From positions 372,001 through 436,000 of the forward strand of contig JALJCS010000050.1 of NCBI GenBank assembly GCA_023055355.1: a stretch of 64,000 nt of DNA, in the 5' to 3' direction. Source of the stretch: Agelaius tricolor (lineage: Eukaryota > Chordata > Aves > Passeriformes > Icteridae). This document shows positions 23,001-34,538 of this stretch, one piece after another. The position numbers and the translations under genes were made by a program. The first letter of the stretch is position 1. Every line of letters starts with the position of its first letter. The notes under the pieces are model-generated. The model had not been told where the DNA came from. It made no database searches and was given only the letters and a program-made list of their open reading frames with translations.

Positions 23001-25124
23001 CCACATCCTGGTGCTGCATTCGGCAGAGCAGGGACTTCAGGGTCTGCACTGCAAACCTGCGTGCACAGCAAAGGCCAGGTCATGCTGGGAGCACTGGCTC
23101 CTGGCCAGGGACATGGCAGGGACAGGAGGAGTGGGATGGAGCACCTGTTGGGGCTGGTGGCAAGGCCGTATTCCTCCTGGCATATCCCCTTCCAGAAGGC
23201 ATCGACCTCCTCTGGCATATCCAGAGTGCTGAGGAACACTTGGGAGAGCAGATGCACAAAGAGGCGGGGGAAATACACCGTCACCATATGTGGCACACAG
23301 GGCACCTGGAGGATCTTCCACATCACCACGGTTGCCTGCAAAGGACAAAGCCCCCCGAGAGAGCGCTCAGTGCCCAGGTGTCCGTGTGGCAGGGCCCGAG
23401 CTTGGCAGGGAGAGGCCCGGAGAGAGGCAGCAGGAGCACGGGGCCTGCTGGGCCTGGAGCTGCCCCTGGGCCAGGTTTCAGGCCAGCGCCTGCGGCAGGG
23501 AGATGCACTGGGGGAAGGGGGATGGAGAGGCAGACTTGGGGCCAGCAAAGGCCAGTTAGAGAAACTCACAGCCAGGCCAAAGACACCCGTTTTGTCCCCA
23601 TCGGCGGTGCCCGTGCTGTGCTTGGGCCAGCTCCCCAGCACGTGCAGCAGTATCAGCAGCGCCGGCTCTGCAGTCCTGGGCGAGCACATGATGCTCTTCC
23701 ACATGGTGAAAGCAGCTCTGTGGGGTTAGAGCTCTGTCTCAGGGGGGTCTCAGACACAGCAGCAGGGCCTGGGCAGCAGTGGGGAGCTGAGCTGGCTGCC
23801 AGCTCTGCCTCTGCCCAATGCCACTGGCCAGCAGCAGCCAGGCAGCCCAGGCCTGTGGGGACAGGCCCCTGAGGGGCAGCGAGGGAGCATGGCAGCAGGC
23901 TCGGGGGCTGACGTGCCAGGGCTGGCAAAGGGAGCAGCCAGAGGGCCCTGGAACTGTCTGTTGCTCACGCCAGGCTACAACCTGTACAACCTGGGCCAGG
24001 CTGTACAGGCGGATGGGCTGGGGAGCCCTGAGCCCCTCTGGGCACGTGGGCCCCATACCTGTCACAGGACGGGGCCACGCGCAGGAGCGTCACGACTACG
24101 TCAGCGGGCTGTGCTTCCGTCAGATCCAGCAGGCTCCTGTTCAGCCTGTGCTCAGCAAACTGATTGGCCAGGAGCCACTGGTGGATGTACCTGACCATGG
24201 CAGGCACCTGGAGAAGGCACGGGGAGACTTGGAAAGCTGCCAGAGGGAGGAATGTCCCCAGCTTCTCCAGACAAGTGCTTCCCTTGCCACCACGCTGCCA
24301 TGGCCTCCAAGAGTTGCAGTGAGCAGCAGGCATGGCTTGGGAGAGCAAGCAATTCCTGGCAGGATCAAAGCCTGGCCACAGGCTGCTTACTTGCTTTGGC
24401 TTGGAAAAGCCCTCCTCTACGAGCATATCCAGCAGAGCAGCACTGGTCTTGGTTTTGAAGATGTGCGAATAGGCTCTGAGCCCAGTGCCCATGGTGCTGG
24501 TCTCTTCCGCCCGAATTTTCTGGATGAATTTGCAAACCAGCTGTAGGAGAAGGGCAAGAAGCCAGGCATGTTGCAGGCAATGCTGCAAGTGCGGTGCCAG
24601 CAGGCCCAGCCCAGGTGGGGATGGCTGCAGCTACCTGCGCTGTTCTGCGGAAGAGGCCACGGGCGGGCTCCTGCTCTTGTGTGCGCTCCAGGGCTGCACC
24701 TGGCAAAGAGCGAGCGCAGCCAGAGCTGAGGGGCTGCGGGAGAGGCCGGAGAACACACGGCCCAGCCCTGCGCTGCCCAGGCAGGGAGAGCCCCGGGATG
24801 CCCCAGGGGATGGAGCACAGCCTCTGCGGGGTGTCTGCCCGGCCCCTTTTTTGTCCTGTCCATGGGCATGGCCCAGGGGATGGCATGGGATGGGATGGGA
24901 TGGGATGGGATGGGATGGGATGGGATGGGATGGGATGGGATGGGATGCAAAGGCGCCAAGCTGGCTGCAGGCACCAAGCCTGTGGCCCAGCTCTGCCACT
25001 CACCCTCCTGCGGCAGCTCAAATGGCAGCACCTCTTTGGTCTCCTGTGCTGGGGCAGCTGCAGGGCCTTCTTCCTCCTCTTCCCCCCAGGCCACCTTGGG
25101 CGCTCTCAGGGGTCTCTGCTCCAT
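20038..25124 (-). pseudogene. MROH-like: MROH-like (maestro heat-like repeat) gene, 15 coding exons, one internal stop
   Basis: Minus-strand coding exons: 25004-25124, 24635-24699, 24391-24540, 24059-24207, 23570-23717, 23145-23335, 22919-23056, 22537-22651, 22224-22364, 21853-22029, 21562-21717, 21301-21402, 20854-20956, 20516-20572 and 20038-20237. All have GT/AG borders and every phase matches, for 671 codons. The protein is a series of leucine-rich helical (HEAT-like) segments; MWKSI, VVMWKIL and LLPLFFHCHDD-type blocks are what I associate with the maestro heat-like family. The acidic N-terminus contains EEEEE. Codon 479 in exon 11 is TGA (21676-21678), with reading continuing in frame beyond it. 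This is a point nonsense (for example CGA to TGA) or a base error. The ATG at 25122-25124 is the first clear start, but the frame stays open upstream into a minisatellite, so a further 5' exon is possible. Role in birds is unclear. Confidence 0.75.
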
Positions 25125-25831
25125 GTTAGTGCCTGGATTTGTGGCTACTTGCAGGAGAGATGCCTGGGAAAAGCTCCGAGTCAGCAAGTCCTGCAGTTGT
25201 GCCTGGAAGGCACCTTCAAGACAGAAGCCTGGGCAAGGCTACAGGACAGCAAGTCCTGCACTCTGGTCTCGTGGTCTCCTGCCACAAGGACAGGAGACTC
25301 CTGTCAACGATTGTGCTCGGGCCTCGAGGGCACTGGTGGCAGGGATGGGAGATGCCTCTGGGGCACCAAGTCCCACACCCTGCCCTCGAGAGCACCTGCA
25401 GAAGAGAAGTCTCGGCAAGGCCACGCGTCACCAAGTCCTGTGGCCTGGCCTGGAGCTCAGCTGCAGGAATAAGGCCTCGCAAAGGCTGCGGGTCAGACGG
25501 GAACGAGTGCGCTGTGCAGGGGCTCCTCACGGCACGGCTCTGTCCTGTTCTGCCCCGTTGCGTGCTCCCAGCAGCCGGGCAAGCTTCTATTTCCCACGTG
25601 TCACAAAGGGGCCTTGGTCACCGGGTTCCGTTCCATGGCACGGTGAGCGTGCCGCAGTGTGCCAGCCAGGGCCCTTGCACACACTGCCTTCTGCCCTGGG
25701 GCTGCCCCCAGCCCTGCCCAAGTGGCCCAGCTTGGAAGGAATCCCTGGCACCAGGTGTCTAAGACAGCCCAACAGGGTCTTTAGGACCGGCTCAGACCAT
25801 CAGCAAATTCTGCCCGGCTCTGGGGGCTCAG
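23443..25831. repeat. Direct-repeat copy 2 (5' half of MROH-like gene)
   Basis: Partner of 15832-18213. It contains exons 1-5 of the long MROH-like gene and about 650 bp upstream. Indels relative to copy 1 are few: an extra CATGG at about 24331-24335 and two bases near 24757. Confidence 0.9.
24889..24943. repeat. (GATGG)11 pentanucleotide repeat, copy 2
   Basis: Eleven perfect units in intron 1 of the long MROH-like gene, the same number as in copy 1. Confidence 0.95.
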
Positions 25832-26486
25832 GGCAGCAGAAGGAGCCCCAGGGCTGCCGACGCAGCCGCGCTGGGAAGGTCACAGGACCTTCCAGAGAAG
25901 CTGGCACAGCCTCCTTGGGACACGTCCCAGCTGGTGGCCATCCTAAACCTGGGTGTATTACATGGACAGGGAACGTGTGGGCCAGGGCATGAATGCTGCT
26001 CTGACCCCTGGGGCCCAGGGAGTGCTGACATCAGCAGGTGTGGCAGAGTCCCTGCCCAAGCAGAGCTGCCACCCCCCGAGCCCTGGCAGCGCTGGTGCCC
26101 ATCTCCTGCCCCAGAGACCTGTGCCCCCGGGGGGCTTCTGTGCCACAGGGAGCCAAAGCCCACGTGCATTGGGGGCTGTGGTCCTTCCTGCAGGGGCTGT
26201 TGGCAGCAGCACCTGGAGCAACTGCTGGCAACACTTGGTCTCTGCCAGAAGGTCTCACTCCCTGCTGAAATTATTTTCTCATTGAAGTCATTTCCTTCAG
26301 CACAAAAACACCTTACTGAAGGCAGAGGAGAATCGGGGGTTTAAGACTTCTCAATTCAGAAAAGCTTTACTTTCCATTGCTCAGCTCAAGGAGTTCCAAA
26401 AAGTTGCAAACTTCCCAAATTCATTGGGATGGCCTGAGAAGGTGAAGAGTTGGAATTTTGCTTCCCATTGTTATAAATGATCAAAT
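25832..26486. other. Upstream flank of the MROH-like gene
   Basis: About 650 bp with no gene seen. The part nearest the retroviral LTR is AT-richer. Confidence 0.4.
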
Positions 26487-27112
26487 TGTGAGCCAAAATT
26501 ATCAAAAATTTAGCAAAGATTTATTAATTTGTCTGCGAGACCGAATTCTGATGTTCGAAACCACCACAGCCAAAGAGACAGCGTCGAGCCCGAGTTTGGC
26601 GCTGGGTGAACCTGGACCTGACCCCTCGAGTGTCAGAGTCTCCCCCATTCACGCACGCTGCTCCTTGCAGTGAGGTTTTATACAGTTCATTGTGCCCGAG
26701 GCAAAGATGACCAAATTTCCTTTGTAACTCTTCACACGCATCGCTGTTTCTTTCCATGTGCAGAGCTGGACAAAAGCCGGGTCCAGGTGTGCCATTGGTG
26801 TCAATTGGCTCTGGGGAAGCCGTGTATGCAGATGTATCAGTTTGGTGCCGCTGACTGTCTTGATAGATGCAATTGGCAAGGCGATAATCGCTCTTGGGTG
26901 GCTCCTGAGGACTCGGGAAACCGGTGATCATCACCCTGGACGCTTCTATCCTTACGTTAAGGCATCGATCGTTATCTTAACGTGTGTCCAGGAACTAGTT
27001 GAATCTAAATAGACAGCTGCTCCCGGCTGGGATGGTCAAAGACATGCTTTTGGATTTCATAATATTTTTTACCATACATTCATAGCATGAATTATCCCTA
27101 CCATATATTACA
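26487..27112 (-). mobile_element. 3' LTR of the gammaretrovirus-like ERV
   Basis: In minus-strand sense a polypurine tract (AAAAGGGGAGGGAT, ending at 27113) is followed by TGTAATATATGG. The LTR runs 626 bp to GGCTCACA. TATAAAA (26676-26682) and AATAAA (26520-26525) have typical LTR spacing. The matching 5' LTR is absent, because the provirus is cut off at 34538, so no target-site duplication can be tested. Confidence 0.8.
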
Positions 27113-27233
27113 ATCCCTCCCCTTTTATATCACAACTTTAATTCATGCTTCTTTTATAGCCCAAATTGCTAAATTCTTTTTATATCTACTTCTATTTGCC
27201 ACCATTAAGGGTCTTTCACAAAGAGAGTAACCT

Positions 27234-29480
27234 TTATTCAACTATTCTGTACTGTGGAATACCCTGATACTCAGTATTGTTTACACTTGTTTTCGCTCGT
27301 TTCTTAAATTTTGCCAATACTTGGGCAGCATTGCTGGCATACTTCTTTTCTCCCAGGCTGATGATCTTAGGTGTGTTGCTTCCGGAAGCCAACTCCGGGT
27401 CCGTGGGCACTATTGCTATCTGCATCCCCTGTACGACACAGTGGATCAGTCTAATAAAACAAGGAATTACACATGGCAGGAATAGGATTCCGGCTACTGA
27501 ACACAGCACGAAGAACATAATTGTATTCCACCAGGCCCCATCAAACAATTTGTCCCACCATGAAGATTGCAAAATTAAATTCCATATTTGAACAGGGACA
27601 TGGGCCACTTTCTTGATTTCGGCTGCCAATCCTCTAATGGTCTCCCCATAACTGTCAATCTCAATACAGCATTCTGATTCATTGAACTTTCCACACACTC
27701 CCCCTTCTTCGGCCAGCAAATAGTTTAAAGCTATTCGATTTTGGTACACAAATGCCCATACCTGGGTGTGCTGCTGACTAAGTAAATCCAGGGCCTCAGA
27801 GGGGTGATTTGATACAATTTCCACCACTGCCTGCAGCCGAATCAGCCGGCTCAGTAGGTAAATCGGAGTCCTATACCCGTAGCTTCCATCTTGAGCCCAC
27901 GTGGTCGGTCCATAATAATCAATCATTCTTGCAGCCGGCCACTCTTCCTCCCCCCAGGTTTGTTTACCACTTGTTACAGGTATCATCTTTTTCAAGCTTC
28001 TCCTCTCCCTCCTCAGGGTCTCATACAGAGGAGCCCCTAGTAGGTTACTTTTCATTCGAGGGAGAGTAAAGAAGACTGGCTGGATCATGCCCAGAGTGCA
28101 TGATCCCTTCCACCTCGGGGGTAACTCACTGTCTGCCTTTTTCCCGCAAATTCAATGAATTCCATCTGGGGCTTTCCATCTGATATTCGTCCTCCCTGGG
28201 TGTCCCCAGTATTCTCTCAGGCCCTCCAAGGATTGGAAAGGGTTGGCTCCAGGATTTTTGACTCAGCACAGTCCTATCCTTTTGTTCCATTCGCAATCGG
28301 TCTCATTCTTCTGGCTCCAGTACCCCGTAGGGGTTCTGGTTGCCAGACCTTGCCCTTGTTGTTTGAATTTACCGTCAGGGTAGTTACACACGGAGTGTAT
28401 CCCACCATCTCAGTATATTCCTTTCCTTCCCGACTGATGCAAATAGTTCCAATTACCCTCTGGTCCAAAATCTACCCCTCAGGCCTCTGTGCCAACTTTG
28501 AGACTTTTGGATTGTCCCATTTCAGAAGCTGTTCTGGAGCCAACCCTTCCCCTTTTCATGGCCATTTCTCTGCTGACTTCAGCCCCTCACAAATCCAGCA
28601 ATTTGACAATCCCAGTTCACTTGCAATTTCTTGCATCAAATCAATCGATTTCTGTCCGGGGAAGGCAATTCCCCATCAGCATATTTTTTCTCAAGTAATT
28701 CATTCTGTTCTTCCAGAGTTTTTAATCTCTCTTGTTCAATTCGTTTCTTCCTCAGTTCTGACTCCTTTCTCTTCAATTCCTGAGTGATCTCTCTCATTCT
28801 TCCCTCAGGATCCTCACCATCTTGATTTTTCATGAAACAGACAACCTGGTCATATTGCAGGCACACCCTATCATCATTCACCTGTGCCAAATCCAATATG
28901 ATTGGTTCTCTGCTTAAGGTAAACTTGCTATCAAATTTAACAATTCTTCCCATCCAATACATTTTCCCATTCATCGTGCATTTCCCCAGCCTCACATTGT
29001 CATAACACAATGGGTTCACATGGTGATACACGACAAAGATCGATTCAGTTTTTCCCCCAACCCACATGGTTCAATTGCATTGGTTACAAATGGGGATTGA
29101 CATTATTTCTGCACTCTGTTTCCATATCTGATGCTTGTGATCATCTGACTGCCCGTTCCTTGACCCTGCCTCAGAATTGATACACCAAATCTCCTTGTCC
29201 AATTTACATAATTTGACCCTTGTGCTGCTCACCCAACAGTACCTGCCAGGCTCCTTGATGCATTCTTCCGGGGCTTGGTATGCTGAGGGTTTCCCATCCC
29301 CTTGCACAACTGGGACCACCTGAGTGCAACTTCCGCACTCATCTGCAGAGCTCTCGTTTCCGCCTCTCATCGGGACCTCAATGTGCAGACTGTGTCCTGC
29401 ACATGGCCAGGCTCAGGCCAATCAGGATTCCCACCAGGCGTACTCCCCTGCCTTTGCCTCCTCCCCCTGGGGTGCCACCA
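27234..29480 (-). pseudogene. env: Gammaretrovirus-like ERV env, broken
   Basis: Pieces in order: a leader with a hydrophobic signal-like run (about 29470-29378, ending at a TGA), SU N-part (29370-29071, TGA), same-frame SU (29067-28636) with a Lys/Glu-rich coiled-coil-like stretch, a further SU piece (28468-28274), then TM (28088-27234) as a 284-residue open frame. TM has a basic LRRERR run, a QNRIALNYLLAEEGG block, a cysteine motif counted as C-x7-C-C, and a membrane segment (MFFVLCSVAGILFLPCVIPC) with a long cytoplasmic tail. At least two stops and two frame changes break it. It lies downstream of the small cysteine-rich ORF at 29571-29921. Confidence 0.85.
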
Positions 29481-29570
29481 GCGGTGGGGCAGACCATCTT
29501 CGCAGCAGCAGGAGTATTCTTCAGGGAACACATTTTCTGACCTAACCGCATACCTCCTTTTAAAGGCGCC

Positions 29571-29921
29571 TCACCGTGAAACCTTGACGGCATCTGAGCT
29601 GCACGGTACCTTGATTGATTTCCGGCACTCCACATCCAGAATCTCTGCCTTTGATCTAAGCTTTCCACGCACGCCGTTCTGAAAAATCTGAAACCACTCC
29701 TGTGAATCTAATTCAATGATTCCTAGATTTGTGGCTAGGGTTAGGATTCGGTCAGGCAGCTCAAGCTCCTCCTCCAGACACTGAGTGCACAACCCCTTTG
29801 GCCTCTGTCCCCTTCTACAGTGTACAACAAACACCCCCTGACAGTACTCACATTTGAAATGTACAAACAGATAGCATACACAGTCAGACAGTCTACAACC
29901 TGTCCGATCACTGTTGGTCAT
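29571..29921 (-). CDS. Cysteine-rich 116-residue ORF between pol and env of the ERV
   Basis: Open frame starting with an ATG that overlaps the pol stop as ATGA (29918-29921). Eight cysteines fall in the first 48 residues: C9, C14, C16, C24-x2-C27, then H34-C35, then C45-x2-C48, a layout able to bind zinc. The rest is acidic then leucine/isoleucine-rich, ending with two further Cys. It lies where simple gammaretroviruses have no separate gene, since their env start normally overlaps the end of pol. It is intact although gag, pol and env are all broken. I do not recognise it. It could be an accessory protein, a captured host fragment, or an upstream part of env in another frame. Confidence 0.5.
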   Translation of the reverse strand: MTNSDRTGCRLSDCVCYLFVHFKCEYCQGVFVVHCRRGQRPKGLCTQCLEEELELPDRILTLATNLGIIELDSQEWFQIFQNGVRGKLRSKAEILDVECRKSIKVPCSSDAVKVSR

Positions 29922-32900
29922 TTACAAGGATGTTGGAGTCTGAGTTTCAAGTCGCCTGGGGAAGAAGTGACCTTCCACTCAGGCGCTTCCTCCTGATGTT
30001 CAACTTTCTTCACCCTAGATGCGTGCGTCCAGCCTTTCTCCGCCATCCAAATGGCTGTGTCTGTTGTCAGGAGCACAAAAAAGGGGCCTTCCCAGTGAGG
30101 GGAGAGGGGTACATCTTTCCACACTTTCACAAGCACTCTGTCACCCGGTTGGATTTTGTGGATAGTGAATCCTAGAGAAGCACTCTGAGAAATTATCCCT
30201 TGTTTCCTGAGTTCTTGCAAATTTTTGTTGATTGTAACCAAATATGGTTGAATCTGACAGTCCTCAAGCCTGGGGTGTCCCACCGGCATCCCATGTCTAT
30301 ATGGCACCCCATACAGCATTTCAAACTGTGAGAGTCCCGTCTCTGAATGAGGCATCATCCTGATATTAAGCAATGCTAGAGGCAGGCATTTCAACCAAGA
30401 CATCCGAGTTTCTAAAATTAATTTAGACAACTGCATTTTCCAGGTTGGATTCATCCTTTCCACTTGTCCTGAGCTCTGGGGATGCCACAGAGTGTGGTAT
30501 TCCCACCGAATGCCTAGCACATCAGCCATCTACTTAATAATCTTTGATGTAAAATGTGTTCCTTGGTCTGAATCAATGCAATTCACCACCCCATATTGGG
30601 GTACAATTTCCTCTAATAATTTTCTGAACATTGTCTGAGCCATTGCCCATGGGCTAGGAAAAGCCTCCACCCAATGGGTCAATTTGTCCACGATCACAAG
30701 CACAAATTTGAATCTCCCCACTTTTGGCAATTCTGTGAAACCAACTTGAATTCTTTCAAATGGTCGGTACGCTACAGGGCGATTCTCCAGGATGGCCTGT
30801 TTTGCCCTTGTCGTTGACTTTCTGGCAGATCAGGCATCCTTGTACCTCTTGTTTGGCCAATTCGTAAATTCCCTTGCACCTGAAAAATTTCAAAAATTGC
30901 TCTGCCAGGGCCTGTGCCCCCCAGTGTGTTCGCTGGTGCAGTTTCCACAAAATCCTCCTGGTAAAACCTTTAGAAACTGGTTCTCTCCCATCAGGTAATC
31001 TCTGCTTACCTTCTTTCAATTTTCCTTCAATCTTTTCATAACATTCAATCTCCTCTTGAGAGGGCTGTGGAGGATCATCTGGGACCTCAGTCCCTTTAAT
31101 CTCCGGGGTATTCACCGTCATCAGTGCCACGGTCTTGGCTTCCTGGTCCACCAAATTGTTTCTTCCAGTTCGGAACTGAATCCCTGCCTGGTGTCCCTTT
31201 ACATGGAGCACCGCAGTTTCCTCCGGCCCCCTTAGAGCTTCTAAGATTTGCCGGATCAATTCTCCGTGCATCAGTCCCTTCCCCCTTGTGTTGATCAGCC
31301 CCCTTTCCTCCCAGATTTTCCCAAAAGTGTGAACCACTCCAAAGGCAGACCTAGAATCTGTAAAAATTGTTCCCTTTCTCCCTTTCAGTCCCTTCAAGGC
31401 TCTCAGAACTGCATACAGTTCGCATGCCTGTGCTGACCAACTCGCACTCAGGGCACCTGCTTTAATCACTTTTCCTGTCTGTCCATCCACGACTGCGTAT
31501 CCTGATTTCCTTTTCCCATCAACTACCCTGCTTGATCCATCCACAAACCACTTCTCTCCTTCATCCAACTCTTCCTCTTCTAAATCCTCTCTGATCTTTG
31601 TTTGTAATTCAACCACCTCCATGCAATCGTGAACAAGCTCCTCTGAAGCTTCCCCAAACAAAAACTGTGCAGGGTTCTGTGCGGTCGTTGTTCTCAATTC
31701 CAAATCCTGCCAGTGAATCAAAATGGCCTCATCCTTCAGCAATCTAGCATCAGTGAGCCATTTGTCTGCCTTCTGCTGTAGTATGTCCCGCACGTTGTGC
31801 AGTGCAAATACTACCAGCGGTGCGCTGGAGGTTGCCTTCTTGGCTTCCTCCACCAGCAATGCTACAGCGACAATCGCCTGCACGCAGGTGGGCCAGCCCT
31901 GCTGACCGGATCCAAAAGCCTCACAAGTAACCCACCGGTGTCCTGACCCCTGCCCAGTCCTGTGTCAGCACCCCATGTGCTGTGTGACTGCTCACGTCCA
32001 CAAACAACTGAAAGGGTTTCTTCACATCAGGGAGGCTCAGCACTGGTGCTGCTGTGAGTGCTTCCTTGACTCCCCTGAATTCTTCTTCGTCTTTCTCCAT
32101 CCATTTGATTCGGTCTGTGGTGAGTTTCTCGTATAGAAACTTCACCTTTTCGCTGTACCCTTCAATCCACTGCTGGCAATATCCCAACAACCCCAAAAGC
32201 TGTCTGACCTCCCTTTTTGTTTGCGGGGTTGGTAAGGCAATAATCCCTGCCACCCTCTCTGGATCCAATTTCTTTTTTCCCCTGGTTAACCAGTGTCCCA
32301 AGTACCTGACCTCGGGCTCTGTGAACTGCAACTTCAACACCTTCAACCCTTTTTCCCCTAAAAAGTTCCAAAGCTCAATGGTGCTCACCCTTACAACCTT
32401 CTCCCTTGGGCCTGCAACCAACAAATCGTCTACATATTGTAGCAATTTTGTCCCCTCTGTTGGTACAAAATGACTCAACACCTGCTCAAGTGCATGCCTG
32501 AATAAATTCAGGGAATCCACGAAGCCCTGAGGCAACGATGTCCACCTGAGCTGCTGCTTTCTGTTTGTCTCCAGGTCTTCCCACTGAAATGCAAAATAAT
32601 CTCTGCTGCCCTCTGCTAAAGGACAGGTCCAAAAAGCATCCTTCAAGTCAATCACGCTGTACCACGTGTCCTCAGGAGAAATGTTATTCAACAAAGTGTA
32701 AGGATTTGAGACCACGGGGAACAAAGTCTTAGTGCTCTGATTCGCAGCCCTTAATTTTTGCACCAGCCTAATGCTCCCATCTGTCTTTTTCACAGCCAAA
32801 ATTGGGGTGTTGTGCTGAGACATGCATGGCTCCAAGGTTCCTTTCTTTATCAATTCGTCACTCACTGGTTTCAATCCCTTTCTCCCCTCCATGGCGGTGG

Positions 32901-32964
32901 GATATTGTTTGACCCGTATATTGTTTGACCCGTATAGGGTCTTCTGGTCTCCCAATTTCGACAC
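29918..32964 (-). pseudogene. pol: Gammaretrovirus-like ERV pol: RT, RNase H, integrase (broken)
   Basis: RT (32964-31921) has SVIDLKDAF, LPQGF and the YVDD active site. A frame change near 31900 leads to 31883-30756, with RNase H (FVDGSS, HGELIRQ), then an integrase zinc domain (HQRTH and CLIC). A second frame change near 30740 leads to the integrase core: 30730-30530 with VDKLTHW and DSDQGTHF, an in-frame TAG at 30530-30532, then 30529-29918 with SSGQVERM supplying the Glu of the DDE triad. Domain order and motifs are gammaretroviral (class I). Two frame changes and one stop abolish function. RT is in the same frame as gag-pro, separated only by a TAG. Confidence 0.88.
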
Positions 32965-32973
32965 AAATCCGCT

Positions 32974-34538
32974 CTAGTCCAACCTCCCAGCTTCCCCTTC
33001 GACATACCACACCTTCGGGTCTATTTTCTCCTCTTCCTGAACAGTGAGTTTATACATTCTCACCCTGAACCAGGAATTCTCCACTGCCAAGCCGATTTCT
33101 AGGGCTACCATCATGTCCCGCCCCAGTAAATTAAAATCCGCATCTCGTGCCATTAATATATGTCCTGTACGTCTTTTGTTTTCCGTTTCTATTTCTACAT
33201 CTTTTATGATCGGAACCTCAAAGGGTTCCCCTTTTGCCCCGATTACCATCACTGAGTCGTCACTCAGAGAGCACCCTTGTGGCAGCTGCTGCACCGCTGT
33301 CCGTTCCGCCCCCGAGTCTACCATAAACCACATCTCCTGCCTGTGGAGTCCTACTTTGAATTTTATCAAGGGCTCCCTCGGTGTTCCGGACCCCAAACTG
33401 AGAAACCCCTGACACCCCAAAACTTCTTGAAACATTGCCTGGTCCTTGGCTTTGCTGGGACAATTCCTTCGGATGTGTCCCTTTTGCTTGCAGTAATAGC
33501 ACTCGAAATCTCTCCTCTGATCATTCGATCCTTTTCCTTGGGAAGAGTTCTGTTTCTTTGCCAGTGCCTTCTTCGCCGTGTCTCTGACCTGCTCCTGTTT
33601 TTGTGCTTCCCTTACCACAGCTACCAATACCTTAGCTTGGATCTTCTGTTTCTCTTCGTCTCGTCTCACGTAGACTTTCTGGGCTTCCTGAAGCAGCTCC
33701 TGCAACCCCTTTTCCTGCCACCCATGTATCTTTTCTAACTTTTTCCAAATGTCCTCCCAGGATTTTGCTACAAGCTGAGTTTTTAGCAAAACCGCCCGGA
33801 TCGGAGAATCGGGATCCATGCCCAAATACATTCTCAAGCCCTTGCGGAGCCTCTCCAACCATTCCGTGGGAGTTTCATCTTTTCCCTGGCACTCTCTGAG
33901 TACCTTCCTCATGTTCTGTCCCTTGGGTACCGCTTCCCTGATACCCAGAATTATCATATTTCTTAAAATTATCATTTTCTGCCTCCCCTCCTCCGTCTGG
34001 GCATTCCAGGACAATTTTTGGTTTGGCCATCTCTCATCCCCGCTTTCCCTGTTGGGGTTTCTCTTTTCCCAGTCTTTGATCACGGCTAGTCTGATCATGT
34101 CCCTCTCCTCATTGTTGAACAGCGATCTCATGATCCCTTGGAGATCCTCCTAGGTGTAGGTGCTGGTCCCTAGAATTTCATCTAGCCTTTCTGCCACCCC
34201 CAAAGGATCATCCATTAATTTTCCCATCTCCTTCTTGAACGCTCGCACATCACTGGTGTCTATCGGGGCGTGTACAAAGCCAATAACTCCAGGAGCTGTC
34301 GGCACCTCCCGTAAAGGGAAGAAACAGGGCTTCTCTTCCTCATCGTCACTGTCTCCTGTGGTTGCCCTCCTCATTCACTGCCTCGTTCAATAGGCCAAGG
34401 GAGATCTGACTTTGGGGATGGTGACCTGTTTTTCTTCAGTTTTGGGAAGGGTCGGCAGCAGCGGTTGCTCACATGGGAGCGGAGTCGCCGCCGCTTGTTC
34501 ACGTGGAGGGGAAGGCGCCACAGCCTGCTCCGGTGGGA
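32974..34538 (-). pseudogene. gag-pro: Gammaretrovirus-like ERV gag-pro, truncated at the palindrome junction
   Basis: A proline-rich, p12-like stretch occupies about 34538-34375. Capsid begins at 34374-34150 (DDEEEKPCFFPLREV, DVRAFKKEMGKLM), reaches an in-frame TAG (34150-34152), and resumes in the same frame at 34131. It continues through the capsid C-terminal region, one CCHC knuckle (C-x2-C-x4-H-x4-C; YYCKQKGHIRRNC) and protease with VDSGAERT as the active-site block. Nucleocapsid and protease are read through without a stop. The stop (TAG, 32971-32973) lies after protease and before RT. Matrix, leader and 5' LTR are absent: sequence switches to the right palindrome arm at 34538/34539. 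Confidence 0.85.

Noticed and set aside
29918..29923. ATGA overlap as proof of coupled translation
   Set aside because: The overlap is real but short, and a spliced message would explain expression equally well, so it is kept only as a hint.
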